Assembly (NCBI GenBank): GCA_903789415.1
Contig: CAIFEG010000009.1
Coordinates: forward strand, 1-60,312
Length of the DNA stretch: 60,312 nt
Direction: 5' to 3'
DNA from: an uncultured Eggerthellaceae bacterium
GTDB taxonomy: Bacteria; Actinomycetota; Coriobacteriia; Coriobacteriales; Eggerthellaceae
Shown here: positions 9,251-21,300 of the stretch, piece by piece
Numbering within the stretch: the stretch's first letter is position 1
Layout of the letters: each line of letters starts with the position of its first letter
Translations under genes and position numbers: made by a program
The notes under the pieces: model-generated
Database searches by the model: none
What the model saw: only the letters and a program-made list of their open reading frames with translations
Told to the model about the DNA's origin: nothing

Positions 9251-9295
9251 AAAAGACCGTGTGGAACAGGGATTACCCATTTCACACGGTCTTTT
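9251..9295. terminator. Bidirectional terminator between feoB and the dtxR-like gene
   Basis: A perfect 13-base stem, AAAAGACCGTGTG with CACACGGTCTTTT, encloses a 19-base loop. A/T runs at both ends let it act for feoB on the plus strand and for the converging regulator gene on the minus strand. Confidence 0.85.
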
Positions 9296-9354
9296 GTATG
9301 CTGTTACTTGCTTTCGTATGCGTTTCGATGAATGTGTTGTCAGCCCTTGGTGGT

Positions 9355-9807
9355 TTAGGCCTTTGCTTTCTGCTCTTCGCGACCGCCTTTGTCTATGAGG
9401 CCTTCATTAAAACCTGTTTGTTTGGTGTCTTGGCGCTCATACCAGTCGGCCCATTTTTGCATGGTATCTTCGCTGATAGTGTGCTCCATTTCGCATGCCT
9501 CGTCATTTGCTGTGGTCTTATCTACGCCGAGCACGTCAATGAGAAACCCGCGCAGCACGCGGTGGCGCCATAAAACACGCTTGCCATATTCGAGCCCTTT
9601 TTTGGTGAGCCTGATCTCACCGTAGCGCTGCTGATCGACATATCCCCACTCACGCAGTTTCTTCAGGGCGCGTGCCACGCTTGCCTTGGTGAAATTGAGC
9701 TCGTTTGCCACATCGACCGAGCGCACGGCGCCGCCCGATTTCTCATGGAGATCGTAAATGGCTTCGATATAGTCCTCGTAGGAAGAGGATAAAGTGTGTT
9801 CACCCAT
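9355..9807 (-). CDS. DtxR/IdeR-type metal-dependent repressor
   Basis: This is a winged-helix repressor of the DtxR/MntR family that senses Fe(II) or Mn(II). The N-terminal helix-turn-helix contains VDVANELNFTKASVARALKKL. The dimer and metal domain has H82 and the motif C105-E-M-E108-H109, which matches the Cys-x-x-Glu-His site of iron-type DtxR better than the Mn-type site. There is no SH3 domain (150 aa). The start MGEHTLSSS has a GAGGTG site upstream; a 23-codon longer frame exists but lacks one. It converges on feoB, so iron control of feoAB is the likely job. Confidence 0.9.
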   Translation of the reverse strand: MGEHTLSSSYEDYIEAIYDLHEKSGGAVRSVDVANELNFTKASVARALKKLREWGYVDQQRYGEIRLTKKGLEYGKRVLWRHRVLRGFLIDVLGVDKTTANDEACEMEHTISEDTMQKWADWYERQDTKQTGFNEGLIDKGGREEQKAKA

Positions 9808-9837
9808 ACGTAACACCTCGGATAGTGATGAGTTTTG

Positions 9838-9867
9838 CAATATCGCCACGTATGCACCGCGATATTG
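9838..9867. promoter_or_regulatory. Inverted repeat in the dtxR-like gene leader
   Basis: A perfect 9-base inverted repeat, CAATATCGC and GCGATATTG with a 12-base spacer, stands about 30 bases before the regulator start. It could be an autoregulatory operator or a leader hairpin. It does not match the classical TTAGGTTAG DtxR box. Confidence 0.4.
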
Positions 9868-10048
9868 GCAGAACAAACTATCAAAACAAATTCTTCTCTA
9901 TTCCGCCCAAACTTGGGATTATTCTATGTTTAAAAGAAGCGTTTCTGTGATGTATTCTAGTCTTCTTTAAAATGAGCTGCACTTATCATTCCCGTTCTAC
10001 TTTTAATATTGAATGACAGTTTCTCATATCTCATTACCGTACAAAAAC

Positions 10049-10076
10049 GCCCTCACGATTGAAAACTCGTAAGGGC
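10049..10076. terminator. Terminator after the FeoB-associated gene
   Basis: Arms GCCCTCACGA and TCGTAAGGGC pair with one mismatch around an 8-base loop. An A-run lies to the left, which is a T-run for the minus strand, and a T-rich stretch lies to the right. It sits about 130 bases downstream of the minus-strand gene. Confidence 0.6.
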
Positions 10077-10203
10077 ATTCTTTTATGCTTTAGAAAATTT
10101 TAGATTAAGTAGGCTGAACTAACTGCGCCTATAACACCTTTTGGGAGGAAAACCTAATGCGAATGCGCACCCAAAAACGGTGCTTCTGCGACTCCTAACA
10201 GAA

Positions 10204-10632
10204 CTAATGCTGTTGGGTTTTCGCCGGGGTTTTCACTGGCTTAATGATAGGGCGAAGCGTATTTCTTTCCGTGAAAGGGTAGGAGCATTGGCCGCATGCA
10301 GCGCATATACTTGGGTTCACGTCGTCTTTTCCAAGCGCACAATATCTCTGGAAATCTTTTTGGATGCTCTCTTTTTCGCTCTCGCTAAATTTCGAGACGC
10401 TTCCTTTGGCATCAGTTGTCTTAGTTACGCTCTTGGTCAGAGGAGTTTTTTTTTGAGCCAATGGGTCTCCCGTATCGCAGCAACCGCCACCACCGCCGCG
10501 ATGGCCACGAGCGCCTCTCTTTTTCTTTTTAAAGCCGCCAAAGAAATACACTTTGATAGCGACGAAAGCCCAGAGTACAAGAAGCGCAATGAGAATCCAG
10601 CTTCCCAGGCTCATTCCGAAAATATAAGGCAT
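10204..10632 (-). CDS. FeoB-associated Cys-rich membrane protein (long form)
   Basis: The protein has one N-terminal membrane span (about residues 9-31, LGSWILIALLVLWAFVAIKVYFF), then a Lys/Arg-Gly basic patch and a Gly-Cys-Cys turn. This is the plan of the small FeoB-associated Cys-rich membrane proteins encoded beside feoAB in Gram-positives. Those are usually 40-70 aa. Here a Lys/Ser-rich linker and a second Cys cluster (CAACGQC, near residue 115) extend it to 142 aa. A GGGGGA ribosome site supports the start. Its molecular role is unknown; a metal-handling or FeoB-assembly role is inferred from context. Confidence 0.75.
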   Translation of the reverse strand: MPYIFGMSLGSWILIALLVLWAFVAIKVYFFGGFKKKKRGARGHRGGGGGCCDTGDPLAQKKTPLTKSVTKTTDAKGSVSKFSESEKESIQKDFQRYCALGKDDVNPSICAACGQCSYPFTERNTLRPIIKPVKTPAKTQQH

Positions 10633-10862
10633 GATGCATCCCCCATCTATTTCAGCCGTATGTTGCGACAGTTCATATTTCCTTAATTACATTTGCACAT
10701 TGTAAACTTAAAGTCAATCGAGGTTAACTCTTTTATATGTTACGTTACTCCCATGTCAGACCCTGCAGGTCCATATAATTACTACGGTTATTGCAAGGTC
10801 GTGGTAAGGTCATCGAAATATGAGAGGAGATTCCGTATTCGTTCATTATTCGTGATAGAATA

Positions 10863-10876
10863 CGAACAAATGTTTG
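10863..10876 (+). promoter_or_regulatory. LexA (SOS) box upstream of ruvCAB
   Basis: The sequence CGAACAAATGTTTG fits the Gram-positive LexA consensus CGAAC-4 bases-GTTYG exactly. A -10 like TATAAA follows at once, so bound LexA would block the promoter. It lies about 77 bases before ruvC. Confidence 0.85.
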
Positions 10877-10952
10877 TATAAATCGAATGTCTATATGAAT
10901 ACCTGTATAGAGGAATCGATAAAAATCGAGCGGGTATGAATAAGGAGGCGAA

Positions 10953-11471
10953 ATGAGGCTTCACAGAGTGATCATGGGAATCGATCCTGGACTTGCGCAT
11001 ACGGGATGGGGTCTTATTCGCCAAAATGGTTCAAAGCTTGACTGTTTGGCGTATGGCTGTGTAACAACGACAAATGATCGACCTTTGGAACAGCGTCTGA
11101 AAACAATATATGACCAGATTGGTGCAGTGATCGATCGTTTTCATCCGACCGCGGTGGGAATTGAAACGGTGTGGCTTGGCGCCAACACCACTGCGGCGTT
11201 TGCGACGGGGCAGGCACGTGGGGCTGCCCTTGTTGCATGTGCAAATGCGTATGTAAATGTCGGAGAATTCGCTCCGAATCAAATCAAGAATGCCGTGGTA
11301 GGCACGGGACATGCTGACAAACACCAGGTTGCGTATATGGTTGCCCAGATCTTACATTTGGATGAGCTCCCCACACCCGATCATGCATCCGATGCACTCG
11401 CGGCTGCCATCTGCTATGACATGAATGATCGCATTGGACATTTGGAAGGAAAGCAGGTAGTAAACCAATGA
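10953..11471 (+). CDS. ruvC: Holliday junction resolvase RuvC
   Basis: RuvC is the endonuclease that cuts Holliday junctions together with the RuvAB motor. The RNase H-like fold carries acidic metal ligands at D11 (GIDPG), E71 (GIETVW) and the C-terminal H144/D147 pair of HASDALA, similar to the Thermus enzyme. Length is 172 aa. A strong AAGGAGG site precedes the ATG. The stop overlaps the ruvA start by four bases. The LexA box upstream implies SOS induction. Confidence 0.96.
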   Translation: MRLHRVIMGIDPGLAHTGWGLIRQNGSKLDCLAYGCVTTTNDRPLEQRLKTIYDQIGAVIDRFHPTAVGIETVWLGANTTAAFATGQARGAALVACANAYVNVGEFAPNQIKNAVVGTGHADKHQVAYMVAQILHLDELPTPDHASDALAAAICYDMNDRIGHLEGKQVVNQ

Positions 11472-12049
11472 TTGAATATCTCGTAGGACTGCTTGCACAG
11501 AAAAATCCAGATTCAGCCATCATCGAAGTTGATGGTATTGGCTATTTGGTGGGGATGTCGGGAACATCCCTGGCCGACCTTCCCGAGTTAGGGTCTAAGG
11601 TAAAAGTACTTACTGACATGGAAGTACGCGACGATTCCATCGCCTTATACGGATTTACTTCACAGAAAGAAAAAGATTTATTTTTGCGTCTGATTACCGT
11701 TTCGGGTGTTGGTCCGAAAGTCGCCCTCGCGGCACTTTCAACATTTAATGTTGAAACGCTTTCGAATGCTATTCTCAATAGCGATGTAAAAATGGTTTCA
11801 CATGTGCCGGGTATTGGCAAAAAGACCGCCCAACGTATTATTCTAGAGTTGAAAGGATCCCTCGAATCTGTGGGCACCCCTGGATCTGGCGCGGCGCCAA
11901 CCAATACGGTGAGAAGCATTGAAGAGGCGCTGATGGGAATGGGATTTTCTCCTGATGAAGCCGAACTAGCGGTAAAAGGCGCCCCGGGCGATGCATCAGA
12001 AAAAGAGCTTTTACATTATGCCCTAAAACGTTTGGGAGCTAAAGAATGA
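11468..12049 (+). CDS. ruvA: Holliday junction DNA helicase subunit RuvA
   Basis: RuvA binds the four-way junction as a tetramer and loads RuvB. The N-terminal OB-fold ([14 protein letters not shown] onward), the two helix-hairpin-helix motifs ([10 protein letters not shown] and [16 protein letters not shown]) and the C-terminal RuvB-contact domain ([18 protein letters not shown]) are all visible in order. Length is 193 aa. The ATG overlaps the ruvC stop, and its own stop overlaps the ruvB start by four bases, so the three genes are translationally coupled. Confidence 0.96.
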   Translation: MIEYLVGLLAQKNPDSAIIEVDGIGYLVGMSGTSLADLPELGSKVKVLTDMEVRDDSIALYGFTSQKEKDLFLRLITVSGVGPKVALAALSTFNVETLSNAILNSDVKMVSHVPGIGKKTAQRIILELKGSLESVGTPGSGAAPTNTVRSIEEALMGMGFSPDEAELAVKGAPGDASEKELLHYALKRLGAKE

Positions 12050-13161
12050 GTGAGCGGAAGGTAAAAATAGAAGGCATGGTATTTGATGCATCAACAAATG
12101 CATCAAACGCTGAGGTCGAAAAGCACGCGCACGACGATGCTTCTTTTGACCCTCAGTCACGCATCACTTCTACCGAGCTCACTGAAGATGATTTAGCCTT
12201 TGACAGAAGCCTTCGTCCAAAAATGCTTGATGATTATATCGGGCAGGAAAAGACGAAGGATGCGCTTCGAATTCTTATCAAGGCAGCACGTCAGCGCCAT
12301 GATGCGGTTGATCATATTCTGATTTCTGGCCCTCCGGGCCTGGGCAAAACAACGCTTGCAACGGTGGTTGCGAACGAAATGGGCGCAAAAATCAAAACGA
12401 CGAGTGGGCCCGCCATTGAGCGCACAGGAGATCTTGCCGCCATCCTTTCGAATCTCGAGGAAGGCGATGTTCTTTTTATCGATGAGATTCATCGTTTAAA
12501 TCATGCGGTTGAAGAGGTCCTCTATCCTGCGCTTGAAGATTTTGTGCTCGATATTATGGTGGGGAAAGGTCCTGCCGCGCGCTCCATTCGCCTGGAGCTT
12601 CCCAAGTTTACGATGATTGGCGCAACTACCCGCACAGGACTTTTAACGGGTCCTTTGCGTGATCGTTTTGGCGCTTCCTTCCGTCTAAACTATTACACGA
12701 CCGATGAACTGGCCCAAATTGTGCTACGTTCGGCACGTCTTTTGGATGTTGATTGCGATTTGCAAGGCGCAAAAGAAATTGCAAGTCGCAGCCGTGGCAC
12801 GCCTCGACTGGCAAACCGCCTACTGAAACGTGTGCGCGATTGGGCACAAGTAAAAGGCAACGGAAAAATTGATGCGCAGACCACTCGCGATGCGCTGACA
12901 TTTTACGGGGTCGATTCTCTTGGCCTCGATGCTATAGACAATCGTATCCTCGAGCTTCTTTGTGGGCAATTTGAGGGTCGTCCGGTGGGGCTTTCGACGA
13001 TTGCTTCTGCGCTTTCAGAAGACGCTGATTCCATTCAAGATGTATATGAGCCGTATCTGTTACAGCAGGGACTTATTGCGCGCACACCGAAGGGGCGTGT
13101 GGCAACGAAAAAGGCGTTTCAGCATCTCCATGTGCCTTTTCCTGATAACGGTGGGAAGTGA
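12046..13161 (+). CDS. ruvB: Holliday junction DNA helicase RuvB
   Basis: RuvB is the hexameric AAA+ motor of branch migration. The Walker [11 protein letters not shown], Walker [10 protein letters not shown], sensor I GATTRTG and arginine-finger region GPLRDRFG are present. The C-terminal winged helix that follows has the [17 protein letters not shown] stretch. At 371 aa it is about 30 residues longer than usual, owing to an N-terminal acidic leader before the conserved [12 protein letters not shown]. That leader contains a short 12-base duplication (ATGCATCAA twice near 12085-12106). Confidence 0.97.
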   Translation: MSERKVKIEGMVFDASTNASNAEVEKHAHDDASFDPQSRITSTELTEDDLAFDRSLRPKMLDDYIGQEKTKDALRILIKAARQRHDAVDHILISGPPGLGKTTLATVVANEMGAKIKTTSGPAIERTGDLAAILSNLEEGDVLFIDEIHRLNHAVEEVLYPALEDFVLDIMVGKGPAARSIRLELPKFTMIGATTRTGLLTGPLRDRFGASFRLNYYTTDELAQIVLRSARLLDVDCDLQGAKEIASRSRGTPRLANRLLKRVRDWAQVKGNGKIDAQTTRDALTFYGVDSLGLDAIDNRILELLCGQFEGRPVGLSTIASALSEDADSIQDVYEPYLLQQGLIARTPKGRVATKKAFQHLHVPFPDNGGK

Positions 13162-13164
13162 TCG

Positions 13165-13599
13165 ATGATGCTCGAGTCAGATTATCTGATGAAAATGATC
13201 CTTTCTCTTGCTAAGGCGATCGTGCATGTTATTGAGGAAGATGAAAATGGTGAAGATCCTCAGGGATCAGCGGATATGGTGGAAAATCTGGTAAGTCAAT
13301 CAGCACCGATTGATGGAAGCATGCTTTTAAACTTGTCTCCTGAAAGTATGGCGCAGGTTTTGAAGGCTTCGGGTACCGAAAATGCCAATGCAGAATTTAT
13401 TGGTCGTTCGCTTTATTTGGAATCAGAATATTTAAGCAAAGCGGGGAATAGCACCAAGGCGCTCACCCGTCTGCAGCAGGCGAGGAAGCTTGCCGATGAG
13501 TTTGGCTTTGATCTTCATGAGAGCGAAGGCGCGAAGGATGCCCTTCGCACCTATCAACAAGAGTGCCAGAAAAAAGCCCACGAAGAGGGAATTGAGTAA
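13165..13599 (+). CDS. DUF6483-like small protein behind ruvB
   Basis: This is a 144-aa helical cytoplasmic protein of unknown function. The opening ESDYLMKMILSLAKAIVHVI resembles the DYIMRMI start of DUF6483 proteins. The middle and end (YLESEYLSKAGNSTKALTRLQQARKLADEFG) look like a single TPR-type helical pair. The start lies three bases after the ruvB stop and has a GGTGGGA site, so it is co-transcribed with ruvCAB and may share SOS control. The family assignment is from memory of the motif only. Confidence 0.7.
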   Translation: MMLESDYLMKMILSLAKAIVHVIEEDENGEDPQGSADMVENLVSQSAPIDGSMLLNLSPESMAQVLKASGTENANAEFIGRSLYLESEYLSKAGNSTKALTRLQQARKLADEFGFDLHESEGAKDALRTYQQECQKKAHEEGIE

Positions 13600-13655
13600 T
13601 CTCCAAACGCTTCTAGTGGTGCCCCGCACTCATTTTTTCTAGAGGCCTCCCTGAA

Positions 13656-14738
13656 TTAAATCATTAGCATGGCATCGCCAAACGACAGGAAACGATATCC
13701 ATTGTCGATTGCGTGTTGATACGCATGCATGATCATGTCGCGACTTGAGAAAGCGGACACCAACATAACCAGGGTTGAACGGGGGATATGGAAGTTTGTC
13801 ACCATGGCATCGATCACGTGGAACGTCGAACCAGGCATTAAATAGAGACTCGTATGGGCGTGATCTCGTGCGACAAGTTTTCCCTGCTCTTCGTCCCATG
13901 CGCTCTCTAAGCTGCGTACCGATGTGGTCCCTACGGCAAATACACGATGTCCCGTTTCGTGAGCATGATCACATGCATCAACAACCTCTTGCGGCACGGT
14001 ATACGTTTCAGTATGCATTTTGTGGTCACGCGGATCATCTTCTTCAACAAGACGAAACGTATCAATGCCGACTTGAAGCTCTACGGTTTTCCAAAGCGCG
14101 CCCTTATCTTTAATGCGCTGAATCAACTCGGGAGTAAAATGCAAACCCGCAGTTGGGGCTGCGGCACTGTCCTCGTCTTCGCGGCGGGAATACACCGTTT
14201 GATACATTTCCTCGTCGCCTTTGTAGTTTTGAATATACGGCGGAAGGGGACAATGACCAACCGCATGTTGAGCCTCATCAATGGTTGGGTATTTTTCGGT
14301 CGTCAGTCGAACAAAGCGTTGCCCCTTTGCGTCGCTGAATCCCACGATGGTCGCCTGAAGTGCAACATCGCCGTCTTTGTCTTTAAAATCAATTACCGCG
14401 CCCGGTTTGAGGCGTTTACCAGGACGAACGAGTCCTTCCCATAAGGCGCTTTGATTCGTAAGTGGTTCTTTATCAAAACGCTGATGTAGAAGAAGGACTT
14501 CGCACTTTCCACCTGTCTCGTGCTTTTCTCCAAGAAGCCGTGCAGGCATGACGCGCGTTTCGTTTGCGACGATTACGTCGCCGGGCTCGATATAGCCAAT
14601 GATGTCGCGGAAGATTTTGTCTTGCAGCTCTCCGGTGCGGCGATTCATCACTAAAAGCTTGCACTCATCACGCACTGGTGCGGGCGTTTGAGCAATGCAA
14701 CGTTCCGGCAAGTCATAATCAAAGTCGTCTGTTTTCAT
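13656..14738 (-). CDS. queA: tRNA preQ1(34) S-adenosylmethionine ribosyltransferase-isomerase QueA
   Basis: QueA transfers the ribosyl part of SAM to preQ1 in tRNA and forms epoxyqueuosine. The N-terminal MKTDDFDYDLPE start is typical, and the motifs NETRVMPARLLG, TAAPTAGLHFTPEL-like and YLMPGSTFHVIDAMVTNFHIPRSTL follow. The start at 14738 has a GGAGGA site; a 21-codon longer frame has none. Length is 360 aa. It lies on the same strand as queH and just downstream of it, and the two act in consecutive steps. tgt lies nearby on the other strand. Confidence 0.96.
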   Translation of the reverse strand: MKTDDFDYDLPERCIAQTPAPVRDECKLLVMNRRTGELQDKIFRDIIGYIEPGDVIVANETRVMPARLLGEKHETGGKCEVLLLHQRFDKEPLTNQSALWEGLVRPGKRLKPGAVIDFKDKDGDVALQATIVGFSDAKGQRFVRLTTEKYPTIDEAQHAVGHCPLPPYIQNYKGDEEMYQTVYSRREDEDSAAAPTAGLHFTPELIQRIKDKGALWKTVELQVGIDTFRLVEEDDPRDHKMHTETYTVPQEVVDACDHAHETGHRVFAVGTTSVRSLESAWDEEQGKLVARDHAHTSLYLMPGSTFHVIDAMVTNFHIPRSTLVMLVSAFSSRDMIMHAYQHAIDNGYRFLSFGDAMLMI

Positions 14739-14865
14739 TAAAAATGTTCCTCCAAACATCGTTTGGTAATTTTCATCAATTTTGGTAATCGATTTGGCCA
14801 TCAGTTACATAGTGACCGGCATATCTTGAAGGTTATTCGCGTACCGCGTGGGTGGCCATGTACCA

Positions 14866-15495
14866 TCATATGAGCTCTTTTGCCCTTGGTATTGAATGCG
14901 CCCTTTGAAGCTCTTTCGCAGTCCGTTCTGCTTCGATTTCTTTTCTTTGGGCTTCGGCTTCCGCCTTCGAATACGCACACCCACAATATTTTTGACGGTA
15001 CATCCCAAACGCTTTTGAATCGCGTACAGAGTCGGGATACAGCGGGCGGCAATCGATAAAGAGGGGAGTTACGTTTGCCTGTTGTGCAGCTTGCACGAGC
15101 TCTTGGTGAATGACTTCGGTAAACTGGTAGGGACTTACCGCAAGCGTGGTTGACAGGGCATCGAATCCATGATCACGTGCATATTTGGCTGCATGCTGAA
15201 GCCTCATGCGGTAGCATACACGGCAACGTTGCTCATGTGTGGGATCCCCAGGGCACCTCTTTTGAACTTTTCCTGCACGCTCCCACCATTCTGCTGGATC
15301 ATAGACATCGGCAACTACGGGGATGGCCCGCGACTGTGCCCACGCTAAAAGTGTGCGTAAACGTAAATTGTATTCAGTTTCTGGATGGATATTCGAATTA
15401 CTGAAGAAAATGGTTATATCATGACCAGCAGATAGAAGCCCCGAAACTGGCTCAATTGAGCACGGACCGCAGCATGCGTGCAACAAAATTTTCAC
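14866..15495 (-). CDS. queH: Epoxyqueuosine reductase QueH
   Basis: QueH reduces epoxyqueuosine to queuosine in tRNA and is the non-cobalamin alternative to QueG. The Fe-S and active-site cysteines are visible in HACCGPC (N-terminus), QRCRVCY (middle) and YRQKYCGCAYS (near the end). Length is 209 aa. The start codon is GTG with a GGAGG site 11 bases upstream. It is the first gene of a queH-queA unit. A 127-base gap to queA shows no clear hairpin. Confidence 0.95.
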   Translation of the reverse strand: MKILLHACCGPCSIEPVSGLLSAGHDITIFFSNSNIHPETEYNLRLRTLLAWAQSRAIPVVADVYDPAEWWERAGKVQKRCPGDPTHEQRCRVCYRMRLQHAAKYARDHGFDALSTTLAVSPYQFTEVIHQELVQAAQQANVTPLFIDCRPLYPDSVRDSKAFGMYRQKYCGCAYSKAEAEAQRKEIEAERTAKELQRAHSIPRAKELI

Positions 15496-15608
15496 GGTAA
15501 ATAGGGCCTCCTTCGAACTGCTTTATACTAGCACGAGTAAACGATCGAGCTTCAGTGAAGCTCACAAATAATGTATGAACCAATGTATGAACGATTTTAG
15601 GGTACAGA

Positions 15609-17992
<2,384 letters not shown>

Positions 17993-17995
<3 letters not shown>

Positions 17996-18096
17996 TTGTT
18001 GCAGCTAGTTGTTGCGCGGTGCGGCTATTCGTTGCGGCTTGATGGAATATAAGTGTTGCGGATAGTCGTAGCGACTTGATGCTGAGGCAATTTAAG
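17993..18096 (+). repeat. GTTGC-rich degenerate repeat starting at the tgt stop
   Basis: The unit TAGTTGTTGC(AGC) occurs twice with a 13-base spacing, the first copy beginning on the TAG stop codon. Looser copies follow (TATTCGTTGCGGC, AAGTGTTGCGGATAG, TAGTCGTAGCG), with a repeated CTTGATG. Between here and secDF (18097-18317) I see no gene and no clear terminator. Confidence 0.55.
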
Positions 18097-18317
18097 GATC
18101 GAAACACAACGACTCCGGCACATATGCGTGTTAATTCATATCAAAATTATACTTTTTCAGATCCTTTCGGATGGATTGGTCGAAAGTTGTGTCCCGGTTG
18201 TGTGATAATGCATTCGTTACTGTTGATACATTGTAATTTTTGTTGGCTTTTGAACATTTTTTGCATGCGTCAAAACCAACTTTGACTCAAGAGAAAGTTC
18301 ACCACGGAGATAGATTA

Positions 18318-21300
18318 ATGGCAAAAAAGACCCAAGAAGAAGAGCAACTGTCGTCTTTTGCGGATACGAAAAAAAGTGATACGCATAAACATCACAAAAT
18401 GGCGGGCAATGTACGCCGCAATATGTGGCTTTTAATTGTCACAACTGTTTTAGTAATTGGTTCAATTTTTATGTTCACTCCTCTTCAGGAGCGAATTCAT
18501 CAAGGTCTTGACCTCCAAGGTGGCCTTTCAGTTGTCTTAACTGCACAGAGTACCGACGGCGGAGACGTGTCGAATGACGACATGAACGAAAGCCGAAGCA
18601 TTATCGAATCTCGTGTCAATGCGCTGGGTGCATCCGAGGCCTCAGTTCAGCGCCAAGGTAACAACCAAATTTTGGTTCAGATTCCTGGTATGTCTGACAC
18701 TTCTGAGGCGTTGCGCACGATTGGCCGTACTGGTCAGTTGGAGTTTGCGCGCTTGGATTCATTTACCGATTCCACGATTCGCCAAGAGATTGACTCAGGT
18801 CAGCTTACTCAAAGCTCTACCATTACCGATGATTTTGGAAATACCTTCCGAACTGGTGATGAGACTCCGATAACGGTAGAACCCGGTACGTACACGCCTA
18901 TTATTACTGGTGCCAATATTCGTAGTGTCAATGTTGATCGTGAAAATGGGTCGGGCGTCCACTATGCCGTAAACATCACGCTTGATGACGCAGGTCGCCA
19001 GGCGTTTGCCGATGCAAGTCGCGATTTAGTTGGCGATCATGGCAAGATCGTCATCATCTTGGACAACCAGGTCCAATCTGCTCCTGCAGTTCAATCGGTT
19101 ATCGATGGCGGAGAAGTTTCCATTACGGGCAACTATACCCAGCAAGAAGCAAACGACTTAAAAACCGTTCTTGATTCTGGCGCACTTCCGGTAAGCTTCC
19201 AGGTTCAGTCGGCAAGCACCGTTGGACCGACCTTGGGACAAGGTGCTCTGCAGTCAGGTGTACTCGTCGCGGGCATTGGTCTGCTGTTGGTCATGCTCTA
19301 CCTGCTGCTGTTCTACCGCGGCCTGGGCTTCCTGACGGCAGGTGCAATGGCGGTCTTTGCAGTGATGTATTTAGGGCTGCTGGCGCTTCTTTCTCATTTC
19401 AACCAATTCAGCCTTTCACTTGCAGGTATCGCCGGTATCGTATTGACCATTGGTATGGCCGCCGACTCTTCCATCCTTACGCTTGAACGATTTAGGGAAG
19501 AGATACGTTTCGGGCGAAGTGTGCGTGCAGCATCTATCACCGGTGTCCGTCATGGCATTATGACGTCAATTGACGCCGACTTGGTTACCCTGGTTTCCGC
19601 ATTGACCTTGTTCTTCTTGGGATCAAGCTCGGTCAAAGGCTTCGGTCTGACCTTGGCACTTGGTATTGGATGCGACATCGCAATGATGCTGCTGTTCAAA
19701 GCACCGACCATTCGACTTTTGGCGCCGCACTCCATTGCGCATCACCCAGGATTCTGGGGTATTAAGGATTGTGAGACAGCATCCGAGGTGTATACCGAAC
19801 TGGCACACCGCGAAGATATCCCGGTTGAGCGCGCCGTTTCGTATGAGGCAATTAACTCGAAAGAGAATAAGCTCAATGCAACGCGCCGTGCAGGTGAAGC
19901 GGGCGCAAAGGCTGCCGATGCGGCAAGTAACCTTAAAGGTCGCTTCATTAAGCACGACATTAAATTCTTGAAGTATCGCAAATTCTTCCTCACGCTTGCC
20001 GCATGTGTGGTGGTTTTCTTCTGTGTTGTCATTGGTGTTCGTGGTATCAATTTAGGTATCGAATTTGTTGGCGGTACCTCAATCGAATTTGACAACACGG
20101 GCTCGCTTACCACAGATCAATTACGTCAAGAACTTGACGCGCAGGGTCAACCGAATGCCGTCATTCAAACGGTTGATAATAACGGCGAAGCAGGATTTAT
20201 TGTCCGCACTTCCGAGACCGATGCTGCCAATGCATCCGCACTAGCAACCCAAGTAAGCAGCGATTTGAACTTAGCAAATAATAGCTTCCAGGTTTCTACT
20301 ATTGGACCTGACTGGGGCACGAGTATCATTCACTCCATGGTGCTTGCACTCGCGGTTTCATTCCTGCTGATCATTATTTACATAGCGATTCGCTTTGAAT
20401 ACAAGATGGGCATTACCGCTATCATTGCGTTGTGCCACGATATTATCTTGGTGTTAGGCATCTATGCCCTGCTCGGCCGTGAGCTCACGCCAAACACCGT
20501 TGCAGCACTGCTTACGATCTTGGGTTATTCACTCTACGATACCGTCGTTGTCTTCCACCGTATTACGGATAACTTGCAGCACTTGCACGTGAAATGCACG
20601 TTCATGACTATGGCAAATCACTCGATGAACCAGGTGTTTATCCGCTCTATTAACACAACGCTTAGTTCAATCATTCCTGTCGCGGCGATGATGATATTCG
20701 GAAGCCAAACGTTGCAAGACTTCGCATTCGCTATGACCATCGGTTTGATTTCTGGTGCATATTCCTCTATCGCGATTGCGTGCCCACTGTATGCTCTGTG
20801 GAAACAGCGCGAGCCGAAATACAAGAAGCTCGTAAAGAAATACGGCAATGAAGTAGGTGTTCTTGAGTTGGTCAAAAAGACCGCAACGGCCCAGGCAAAC
20901 GAAGAAGCTGCAGAAAAAGCTTCTGCAGGTGCATCTACTGGTACCGCAACGCAAACTCCGGGTGCCGTTTCGAATTTGCAGGAAGCTTCGGCAAACAGTA
21001 CTTCAAAGGGGAAGAAGGGCGGCTCAGCGCACGTTGAAGGTGCAGTACTTACCAACAATGGACAGCTAACCGTGGTTGTCGATGCCCCAAAGACGGGAGC
21101 GCAGCTCGCAAAGGAAAAACGCGCGAAGGAACGCAAAGAACAGTCACGCAGCAAAGCTGAAGAAAAGAAGAAAGAAGCTGCAAAAGAGGAAGCGAATACG
21201 ATTTCTGCGGGTGTACCTGGTGTGCGCTATGTTGAAGGTTCTCAAAGTGCAAAAGAGGCCGAAGAGAACAAGCAACAAGCAAAACAAAAGGAAGCAGAAA

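Noticed and set aside
9259-9573. 104-aa hydrophobic plus-strand frame over the dtxR-like gene
   Set aside because: It is the mirror of the DtxR coding sequence, which has clear metal-binding residues. It also overlaps the terminator hairpin.
10141-10686. 181-aa plus-strand frame over the FeoB-associated gene
   Set aside because: It is antisense to a gene with a good ribosome site, membrane span and Cys motif. Its own translation shows no domain.
13593-13645. Terminator after the DUF6483-like gene
   Set aside because: A T-run is present, but the only stems are 4-5 pairs with poor geometry.
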